A stretch of DNA of 64,000 bases from Clostridia bacterium (GTDB lineage Bacteria; Bacillota; Clostridia; Christensenellales; CAG-138), in NCBI GenBank assembly GCA_017509785.1, contig JAFWOT010000012.1:133476-197475 (forward strand), given 5' to 3'. This document shows positions 58,028 through 64,000 of the stretch, one piece after another (the first letter of the stretch is position 1; each line of letters opens with the position of its first letter). Under the pieces are notes generated by a model. It was given only the letters and a program-made list of their open reading frames with translations. It did not search any database and was not told the DNA's origin. The position numbers were made by a program, and so were the translations under genes.

Positions 58028-60142
58028 ATGAACAAGTTCTTTCATAAAGGCTTTTTTAAGGAGATCTTCCGCCAGCTCCTCGTTCCGGGTCTTATTTGCG
58101 GCGGCCTGCTTATGCTCGTGCTCGCGGTGATAGCTCTCGATTCCTTTGCGCGCATAGCAGACGTTTTCCCTGTTCCCACCGGAAAAAACATGGCGGGCCC
58201 TTTCATTCTATTCGTTTACGTGACCGGATTCCTCTTTACGTTCCTCGCGTACGGGTGGCTCAACAAGCGCTCCAACAGCGACTTCTATCATTCGCTTCCC
58301 GTGACCAGGAGTGCGATGTATTTCTCGACCTCATGCGCCGTGCTCCTCTGGATGTTTATCGGCATACTCGGGTTTGCGGTGCTTCGCGCGCTTGTCAGCC
58401 TTGTCACCGGTACGCCGTTCAACTATCTGCTGTTCCTGTGCGTCGTTATAAATATGCTCATTGCGTCGGTCGAGGTCGTTGGCGCAGTGTCGATCTCATG
58501 CGCGCTCTCGGGCACAAGATTCCTCAGCCTCTTTGGCGCCGCAATCGTGCTCTTCATGCCGAGACTGTTGCTGACCGTTCTTTCGCTCTTCATTGACGGT
58601 ATCCAGAACGGCACTCTCATCGTGTCGAAACTGTCGTTCCTCTTCGACCCTTCCTACAACATTATCGGAAGCCCGTTATCATGGATGCGTCTCGGCATGT
58701 TTAACATGATCGCGACAGATGTCGATTATGCGAACGTTTCGGCCATGGTCTATACGCTCTGCTATTCGCTGCTTCTCCATGCAGCGGCATGCGTGCTCTT
58801 TGTGAAGCGCCGTTCGGAGGCCGCCGGTACGAATGCGGCCGGCAATGGCTTCAGAAGGATCGCCGCGATCTGCATAGGCATGCCTTTGCTTCTGGTGCTC
58901 GGAGCGCTCATCCTGTTTGATAATCTTCCTCCGAATGCAGCCTTCGTCGGTTTGTTACTCATAGCGATCTCCTTCGTATTCTTCTGCCTTTTCAGCATTA
59001 TCTGCACCAAGAGCGGCAGGAAGACCCTGCGCGATATGCCATGGTTCCTGGTGAGCATCGGAGCCGCCGCGCTGCTCGTTCTTGCTTCCAGGTGGATCGT
59101 GCGCTATGCACAGAGCCTTGAACTTGCTCCCGAGGATATAAAGGGGTATTATCTCGTTGATTCCGAGGATACAGCATATTACGATATTTATACTGGAGCC
59201 AGAGGAGATGATTACACAGACGTCTTGACGGAGGATATCAAATTCACCGATGAGGAAAGCCGCAGAATAATTGCGGAGAGGATCGACTCCGACTCCGTTT
59301 CCGCAAGCAATGCCGGCAACAGCATCAGAGTTAGGGTCGACAGAAAACATGGCTGTGACGTTTACAGACGGATCTTTTTGTCGACTCGGGAATACAACAA
59401 GTTGGTCGAGCTTCGTATGCTCAACGAGCGGTATGCCGAGATCTGCTATGAATTCCCGAAGGGCGTCAATTATTATGCGGTCGATAATCTCAACATGCAT
59501 TACTCGAACGAGCTTGTCAAGATTTTCAAAGACGAATATGAGACCCTTTCGGATGAAATGAAGGTCTCCGTCAGGACCCCGTACAGCCCCGAATACTACG
59601 ATCAAAGCGAGATCCATTCGCTCCTTATTTACGGATGTGACGGTGTAAAGAACTATTCGCGTTCTTACGCGATCGACGCAAGGATGCCGAGGACTTATGC
59701 CGCGTATCTCGATATGCTGAACGAGCTCCATTCGAGGTCCGCGATCAAGGCGTTGAATGAGATCGAAGCGTGGGGAGTTACAAAAGACGAAAACGTTTCC
59801 TTCGATATCAGAATTGAAGGAAATGAACTATCGGGATACGTTTCTTTATGGGATTTTTATCAGGGGTCGGATCCGAACAGTGATGATCCCCACGAATACG
59901 TCCCGGAGCTGTTTGAGCTCATTTCAATACTGAAGAACGCCGGGCTGACAAACGACATCGAGGATCATCTGATCGTTTACACCAATTATTATGACTACCG
60001 CGAAGTCATCAGGTCGGCTGACGATTTCGGTATTATGGCGATAAAGCTTTCGGATGAAGACATGGACCGTGTCCGTGAGCTCATGGCAGCAATCGACGCC
60101 AAATATCACGTGCAGGAAACAGAATACTGGGAATCGTACTGA
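58028..60142 (+). CDS. ABC transporter permease with long C-terminal soluble region
   Basis: 704 residues starting MNKFFHKGFFKEIFRQLLVPG behind AGGAGG (58012-58017). About eight to ten TM helices occupy residues 15-385. The rest (about 385-704) is hydrophilic and predicted exported, with acidic stretches such as EDIKGYYLVDSEDTAYYDIY and a C-terminal MAAIDAKYHVQETEYWESY. I do not recognise this second half. The GntR/ATPase context suggests an exporter or envelope-stress sensor of the YtrBC type. The large extracytoplasmic domain might sense an antibiotic or peptide. Confidence 0.82.
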   Translation: MNKFFHKGFFKEIFRQLLVPGLICGGLLMLVLAVIALDSFARIADVFPVPTGKNMAGPFILFVYVTGFLFTFLAYGWLNKRSNSDFYHSLPVTRSAMYFSTSCAVLLWMFIGILGFAVLRALVSLVTGTPFNYLLFLCVVINMLIASVEVVGAVSISCALSGTRFLSLFGAAIVLFMPRLLLTVLSLFIDGIQNGTLIVSKLSFLFDPSYNIIGSPLSWMRLGMFNMIATDVDYANVSAMVYTLCYSLLLHAAACVLFVKRRSEAAGTNAAGNGFRRIAAICIGMPLLLVLGALILFDNLPPNAAFVGLLLIAISFVFFCLFSIICTKSGRKTLRDMPWFLVSIGAAALLVLASRWIVRYAQSLELAPEDIKGYYLVDSEDTAYYDIYTGARGDDYTDVLTEDIKFTDEESRRIIAERIDSDSVSASNAGNSIRVRVDRKHGCDVYRRIFLSTREYNKLVELRMLNERYAEICYEFPKGVNYYAVDNLNMHYSNELVKIFKDEYETLSDEMKVSVRTPYSPEYYDQSEIHSLLIYGCDGVKNYSRSYAIDARMPRTYAAYLDMLNELHSRSAIKALNEIEAWGVTKDENVSFDIRIEGNELSGYVSLWDFYQGSDPNSDDPHEYVPELFELISILKNAGLTNDIEDHLIVYTNYYDYREVIRSADDFGIMAIKLSDEDMDRVRELMAAIDAKYHVQETEYWESY

Positions 60143-60151
60143 CGGTCATTA

Positions 60152-60184
60152 AAAAAGGCGGGAGGGGAGACCTTCCGCCTTTTT
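60152..60184. terminator. Bidirectional terminator between the ABC operon and cobB
   Basis: AAAAAGGCGGGAGG pairs with CCTTCCGCCTTTTT (one G-T wobble), loop GGAGA. The A and T runs serve both strands. Confidence 0.85.
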
Positions 60185-60193
60185 ATTATCCTG

Positions 60194-60928
60194 TTACTCG
60201 GGTATTCCCACGGCTTCTCCGAGGACCTTGCCGATAGAATCATTTATCACGAGATCTGCATACCTGTCATACGGAGTCGACGACTTATTGATGAGGACGA
60301 GCCTGTCCCCGCGATAGTAATCGATAAGGCCGGCGGCGGGGTAGACCTGCAGACTGGTCCCGCCGACGATGAGCATATCCGCGCGCATGATGTGGGTTAC
60401 GGCCCCGGTCAGCGTATCATGGTCGAGCCCCTCCTCATAAAGAACGACGTCCGGTTTTATGACTCCGCCGCATTCACAGTGCGGAACTCCCGATGAAGAA
60501 GCAATGAAGCTCTCGTCATAGAATTTATGGCATTTCATGCAGTAATTTCGCTTGACGGAGCCGTGCAGCTCGTATACGTTTTTGCTGCCTGCCATTGTGT
60601 GAAGCCCGTCTATGTTCTGCGTGGCGACGGCTGTGAGCTTGCCCCTTCGCTCAAGCTCCGCAAGGGCAAGGTGCGCACGGTTGGGCTTTGCGCTGCCGCT
60701 CAAAAGCAGATCACGGTAGTAACGGTAGAATTCATCCGTGTGCCTGTCAAAAAACGAACGCGAGAGCAGTGTCTCCGGAGGATAGCCGTAATCGCGTATC
60801 GCTTTGAATATGCCGTTCTCACTCCTGAAATCGGGAATGCCGCTCTCCGTGGAGACACCCGCTCCGCCAAGAAAGACGATCCTTCCGCTCGCTTCGATCA
60901 TTTCTTTAAGCTTTTCGACTGGGGTCAT
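60194..60928 (-). CDS. cobB: NAD-dependent protein deacylase, sirtuin (CobB/Sir2)
   Basis: 244 residues. NAD-binding GGAGVSTESGIPDFRS, TQNIDGLHTMAGS with the NID motif, catalytic His in VYELHGSVKRNYC, zinc site CMKCHKF...CECGG, and the C-terminal VGGTSLQVYPAAGLI. It removes acyl groups from lysines, for example on acetyl-CoA synthetase. Preference for acetyl or succinyl groups cannot be read with certainty; the Tyr/Arg pair expected for desuccinylases is not obvious. Divergent from lpdA. Confidence 0.95.
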   Translation of the reverse strand: MTPVEKLKEMIEASGRIVFLGGAGVSTESGIPDFRSENGIFKAIRDYGYPPETLLSRSFFDRHTDEFYRYYRDLLLSGSAKPNRAHLALAELERRGKLTAVATQNIDGLHTMAGSKNVYELHGSVKRNYCMKCHKFYDESFIASSSGVPHCECGGVIKPDVVLYEEGLDHDTLTGAVTHIMRADMLIVGGTSLQVYPAAGLIDYYRGDRLVLINKSSTPYDRYADLVINDSIGKVLGEAVGIPE

Positions 60929-60949
60929 GTTATCACCTCCGATATATCA

Positions 60950-60977
60950 ATTATAACCCTTCCGATAAAAAAGTCAA
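60950..60977 (-). promoter_or_regulatory. Promoter of cobB
   Basis: Minus strand: TTGACT (60977-60972), 16 bases, TATAAT (60955-60950). GGAGGTG precedes the ATG. Confidence 0.78.
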
Positions 60978-61003
60978 TCGTTCAATATAATTCCGCTTTA
61001 TTG

Positions 61004-61032
61004 TTGAAAAACACTGCGGAATATGGTATTCT
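61004..61032 (+). promoter_or_regulatory. Promoter of lpdA
   Basis: TTGAAA (61004-61009), 17 bases, TATTCT (61027-61032) with extended -10 TG. The ATG at 61061 follows AAGGAGG. Confidence 0.7.
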
Positions 61033-61060
61033 TATCTCAATAAAGAAGGAGGATCATTCA

Positions 61061-62464
61061 ATGGCTCAGTATGATTATGATATAGCGGTGCTCGGCGGCG
61101 GCCCGGGCGGTTACGTTGCGGCAATTAGGGCTGCGCAGCTTGGCAAAAAGGTTGCTCTCGTCGAGGCTCGCGAGCTCGGCGGCACCTGCCTCAACCGCGG
61201 CTGTATCCCCACGAAGGCGCTTCTGCACGGGGCAGAGGTCTATGAGCAGACGGTGAACGCTTCCGCGTTCGGAGTGCTTGCTAATGAAGTCGGCTTCGAT
61301 TATACGCGCATGGCGGCATATAAATCCGCCACGGTCGAAAAGCTCGTTTCCGGCATCGGTATGCTTGAAAAGACCCACGGGGTAACCGTTATAAACGGAT
61401 TCGGACGACTGTCCGACGCGCACAACATGGTTATCGCACGTTCGTCCGAGGAGAGCATCAACATTTCCTTCGATAAGCTCATACTTGCTACCGGATCATC
61501 TCCCGCGCGTCCTCCCATCGAGGGAATTGACGGGCAGAACATAGTCACCTCCGACGATATCCTTACGATGACGGAGCTCCCCGAAAGCTTCGTTATAATC
61601 GGCGGCGGCGTTATCGGCATAGAGTTTGCGACCCTCTTTGCGACACTCGGCAAGCCCGTGACTGTCATTGAGATGATGCCTTCGATACTTCCCGGAGCGG
61701 ACGCCGATATAGTCCGCACCTGCATGCGCGTCCTTAAAAAGAAGAAGGTTTCGATAGTCAACAACGCCAAGGTCACCAAGCTCGAGGGCGGCGATACCGT
61801 CACCGTTACCTACGAGCTCAACGGCAAGGAGAAGACGGCCGAGGGCGCCTGCTGCGTCGTCAGCGTCGGCAGGAAGGCCGAGACCCGCGGGATAGGTCTT
61901 GAGGAGATCGGCGTGGAGTTCAATAGAAACTTCATCGCGATCGACGATCGCTGTCGCACCAATATTGAGAACGTCTATGCAATTGGCGATATCACCGGCA
62001 AGATCCAGCTTGCGCATGTCGCCTCCGCACAGGGCCTTGTGGCCGCCGCAAACGCCGCAGGACACGATGAGACGATGAATTACGACGTAGTACCCTCCTG
62101 CATCTACACGAGCCCTGAGATCGCGTTTGTGGGCGTTTCAGAGGATAAGGCCAAGGCGCAGGGGATCGAGTATAAGATAGGCACGTTCAACGTTGCCGGC
62201 AACGGCAGAGCGATGGTAATGGGAGAGAACCTCGGCCTTGTGAAGCTCATTTCCGACATGGAAGGCAAGCTCATCGGCGCTCAGCTCATGTGCCCGAGAG
62301 CTACCGACATGATCGCCGAGCTTGCTGCCGTAATGAAGCTCGGCGGCTCCGTTAAGGATATTGCCGATACCATCCATCCCCATCCCACGGTATCCGAGTG
62401 CGTGATGGAAGCCGCGCACGATTGGGAAGGCCTCTGCTGCCACGGTATGCCCAAAAAGAAATAA
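61061..62464 (+). CDS. lpdA: Dihydrolipoamide dehydrogenase (E3)
   Basis: 467-residue flavoprotein. FAD motif YDIAVLGGGPGGYVAAIRAAQ, redox-active Cys43/Cys48 in GGTCLNRGCIPTKALL, NAD motif VIIGGGVIGIEFATLFATLG, second FAD block IENVYAIGDITG, and the C-terminal His-Glu in DTIHPHPTVSECVMEAA. No N-terminal lipoyl domain. It oxidises dihydrolipoyl groups of 2-oxoacid dehydrogenases or of GcvH; neither is encoded nearby. An E2-like pseudoenzyme gene lies 8 kb upstream but lacks a lipoyl domain. Confidence 0.93.
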   Translation: MAQYDYDIAVLGGGPGGYVAAIRAAQLGKKVALVEARELGGTCLNRGCIPTKALLHGAEVYEQTVNASAFGVLANEVGFDYTRMAAYKSATVEKLVSGIGMLEKTHGVTVINGFGRLSDAHNMVIARSSEESINISFDKLILATGSSPARPPIEGIDGQNIVTSDDILTMTELPESFVIIGGGVIGIEFATLFATLGKPVTVIEMMPSILPGADADIVRTCMRVLKKKKVSIVNNAKVTKLEGGDTVTVTYELNGKEKTAEGACCVVSVGRKAETRGIGLEEIGVEFNRNFIAIDDRCRTNIENVYAIGDITGKIQLAHVASAQGLVAAANAAGHDETMNYDVVPSCIYTSPEIAFVGVSEDKAKAQGIEYKIGTFNVAGNGRAMVMGENLGLVKLISDMEGKLIGAQLMCPRATDMIAELAAVMKLGGSVKDIADTIHPHPTVSECVMEAAHDWEGLCCHGMPKKK

Positions 62465-62478
62465 GCGTTTACGTAATC

Positions 62479-62504
62479 AAAAAGCCGGGGCATCCCGGCT
62501 TTTT
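62479..62504. terminator. Bidirectional terminator between lpdA and the UDG gene
   Basis: AAAAAGCCGGG (62479-62489), loop GCAT, CCCGGCTTTTT (62494-62504). Perfect 11-bp stem with A and T arms for both convergent transcripts. Confidence 0.9.
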
Positions 62505-62517
62505 CAATTGCGGAGAT

Positions 62518-63105
62518 CTAAAGCTCTATCTGCTCTCCCGCTTTGATACGTTCGGCGAGCTTCTTTGCCGTGCAGAGATCGAATACGAAGTCGTTCGTCA
62601 ATTCCTCCCGCCGGAGAAGCGCCGCGGGGTGGTAGGTGGGGAGTACGTAAAACGCACCGAGCTTCTTGATCTGCCCGCGCTGACGGGTGATCTGGATATC
62701 CCGGTCATAGACGTATCTTGCCGCTATACGACCGAGACAGACGATCACCTTCGGACGTACAAGCGCAATCTGCGCACGGAGATAGGGGAGGCAGCTCTCG
62801 GCTTCATCGGGAAGAGGATCGCGGTTCTGAGGCGGGCGGCATTTGACCACGTTGCAGATATAGACGGATCTGCGGTCGAGCCCCGCTTCCTCGAGATGAT
62901 AATTGAAAAGCCTTCCCGCTGCGCCGACGAAGGGAACGCCCTGCTCGTCCTCCTCACGCCCGGGGCCTTCACCGATGAACATGATATCGGCGTGCGGATC
63001 TCCGTCGGAAACGACGATACTGTGACGGTGCTCGCAAAGGCGGCACTTCGTACAGCCGTTGAGTTCACCGTAAAGCGTATTCCAATCGAATCTGAGTACT
63101 GCCAT
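62518..63105 (-). CDS. Uracil-DNA glycosylase, family 4 (iron-sulfur type)
   Basis: 195 residues. Four cysteines expected to hold a 4Fe-4S cluster: [11 protein letters not shown] near 18-24, [15 protein letters not shown], and CLPYLRAQ. The uracil-binding [23 protein letters not shown] and the C-terminal [10 protein letters not shown] are typical of type 4 UDGs. It removes uracil from DNA to start base excision repair. It overlaps the alr stop by one base, so the pair is co-transcribed. Confidence 0.94.
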   Translation of the reverse strand: MAVLRFDWNTLYGELNGCTKCRLCEHRHSIVVSDGDPHADIMFIGEGPGREEDEQGVPFVGAAGRLFNYHLEEAGLDRRSVYICNVVKCRPPQNRDPLPDEAESCLPYLRAQIALVRPKVIVCLGRIAARYVYDRDIQITRQRGQIKKLGAFYVLPTYHPAALLRREELTNDFVFDLCTAKKLAERIKAGEQIEL

Positions 63106-64000
63106 TATCTGTTGAGGTAGAAGGTATGCGCGCGGCGGGAGATATCGCAGGTGACCTCATAATTGATCGTGTTGACCATTATGGAGACCTCTTCAGCGCT
63201 GATGCCGCCCTTGCCGAAAATGATCACCTCGTCCCCGCGCTTCACGTCGGAACCGGTGACGTCGCACATGCACATATCCATACAGACCCGGCCTATCTGC
63301 GGGAAGCGCTGACCGTTGATCGTCATTATAGCCTGATTCGTCAGTCTCCTGGGGAAGCCGTCCGCGTAACCGATGGAAATGACAGCGACCTTCATATCAT
63401 GCTCGGCTTTGTAGAGCCTGCCGTAGCTGATGGTGGAGCCCGCGGGGATATCCCTGACGAGCGCAACGCGGGATTTCAGAGTCATGACGGGCTTCAGGGG
63501 GCCTTCCTGGGGCTGGCTGTTGGGGTACATGCCGTAAAGAATTATGCCTTCGCGAACGTAATCGAAATGCACCTCGGGATGATCCATTATAGCGGCGGAG
63601 TTGGATATGTGGCATTTTTCCAGATGTATGCCGCGGGCGATGAGGCCGTTCCTTACGTCGCAATAGTTTTTGTACTGCGCGTCGGTGTATTCCTGCTGTT
63701 CGGGGACGTCCGCAACGGCAAAGTGGGAATAGAGCCCCACGGCGTTGAGGTGGGGCAGATTATAGATATGCTCCGCGTCGTCGATGGCTTTCTCTATCAC
63801 CTTCCTGCCGCCGATATGGCCGTGCGCGTAGAGGCCGATACGGCCCATGCCGGTATCGATCTTGATGTGGACCTTGATCCTTACGTGAGCTTCCTCTGCG
63901 GCGGAGTTCAGCTCATCGGCATGGGAAACGTCAACGACGGTCTGCTCGAGATCGTAATAGGAAAGCTCCTTGACAAAGAGCGCGGGCGTGTATCCGAGAA
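63105..64000 (-). CDS. alr: Alanine racemase, partial (5' end outside window)
   Basis: PLP-dependent racemase providing D-alanine for peptidoglycan. The frame stays open to the right edge, so about 298 C-terminal residues are seen. Features: KVHIKIDTGMGRIGL, GLYSHFAVAD, SNSAAIMDHPEVHFDYVREGIILYG, the catalytic Tyr region STISYGRLYKAEHDM, ISIGYADGFPRRLTN, and the carboxylate block IGRVCMDMCMCDVTG. The PLP lysine is upstream of the window. Upstream context is unknown, so a second alr copy cannot be excluded. Confidence 0.95.
   Translation of the reverse strand, partial: LGYTPALFVKELSYYDLEQTVVDVSHADELNSAAEEAHVRIKVHIKIDTGMGRIGLYAHGHIGGRKVIEKAIDDAEHIYNLPHLNAVGLYSHFAVADVPEQQEYTDAQYKNYCDVRNGLIARGIHLEKCHISNSAAIMDHPEVHFDYVREGIILYGMYPNSQPQEGPLKPVMTLKSRVALVRDIPAGSTISYGRLYKAEHDMKVAVISIGYADGFPRRLTNQAIMTINGQRFPQIGRVCMDMCMCDVTGSDVKRGDEVIIFGKGGISAEEVSIMVNTINYEVTCDISRRAHTFYLNR

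Overview
The window reads as one chromosome segment of a fairly GC-rich, anaerobic, spore-forming member of the Clostridia (Bacillota). The reasons are the Firmicutes-type gene order, the spore genes spoVAD, spoVAE, gpr and spoIIID plus a SleB-like hydrolase, a PTS with HPr carrying both His15 and Ser46, and sigma-A promoters of the form TTGACA-17-TATAAT. The window cuts ffh at the left edge and alr at the right edge. No phage, insertion sequence or CRISPR array was seen.

Layout. 1-5010: translation and ribosome-maturation block (ffh, rpsP, khpA, rimM, trmD, rplS, rbgA, rnhB, yraN-like). 5137-10012: an inserted three-gene membrane glycosylation module (GT-C glycosyltransferase, a protein O-mannosyltransferase with fused lectin-like domains, GtrA). 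10012-18055: DNA uptake, topology and proteolysis (comM, dprA, topA, trmFO, hslV, hslU), an order typical of Bacillota but without the usual xerC/codV and codY. 18085-20540: a lipoprotein SH3/SleB-type hydrolase with a long Thr/Pro linker, trmL and a KDPG aldolase. 20656-23594: spoVAD-spoVAE, and a convergent VanW-family gene.

23600-25950 is the only clearly accessory stretch: tRNA-Tyr, a 20-base duplicate of its 3' end 163 bases downstream, an intergenic array of small hairpins punctuated by TGATGT/ACATCA hexamers, a truncated DUF402 gene, a GNAT gene and a CAT-like acetyltransferase gene. 25992-32222 is a tightly packed run (recD2, comF-like, rimI, ridA, comEC without its nuclease domain, holA). 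It is followed by rpsT (minus), gpr (plus) and the minus-strand run tig-clpP-clpX-FAH-rqcH, in which protein folding, proteolysis and ribosome quality control sit together.

39532-43317: pyrimidine-nucleoside phosphorylase, queA, a PPOX-like protein and a cyclophilin-like lipoprotein. 43496-49154: a complete fructose PTS unit (DeoR-type regulator, fruK, fruA IIABC, ptsH, ptsI). 49587-51804: tgt, tsaE, tsaB (tRNA modification). These are followed by minus-strand spoIIID and an E2-like acyltransferase homologue lacking the catalytic His. 53177-60142: a second VanW-family protein, a lipoprotein foldase and a GntR/ABC-transporter unit. 60194-64000: a sirtuin, an orphan dihydrolipoamide dehydrogenase, and a minus-strand uracil-DNA glycosylase/alanine racemase pair.

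The observations most worth following are the tRNA-Tyr scar with the hairpin array, the O-mannosyltransferase module with a Thr/Pro-rich secreted candidate substrate nearby, the apparently leaderless recD2 mRNA, and several proteins missing an expected domain or residue (ComEC, the E2-like protein, GPR propeptide, HslV N-terminus). All functions are inferred from reading sequences against remembered families; no database search was possible.
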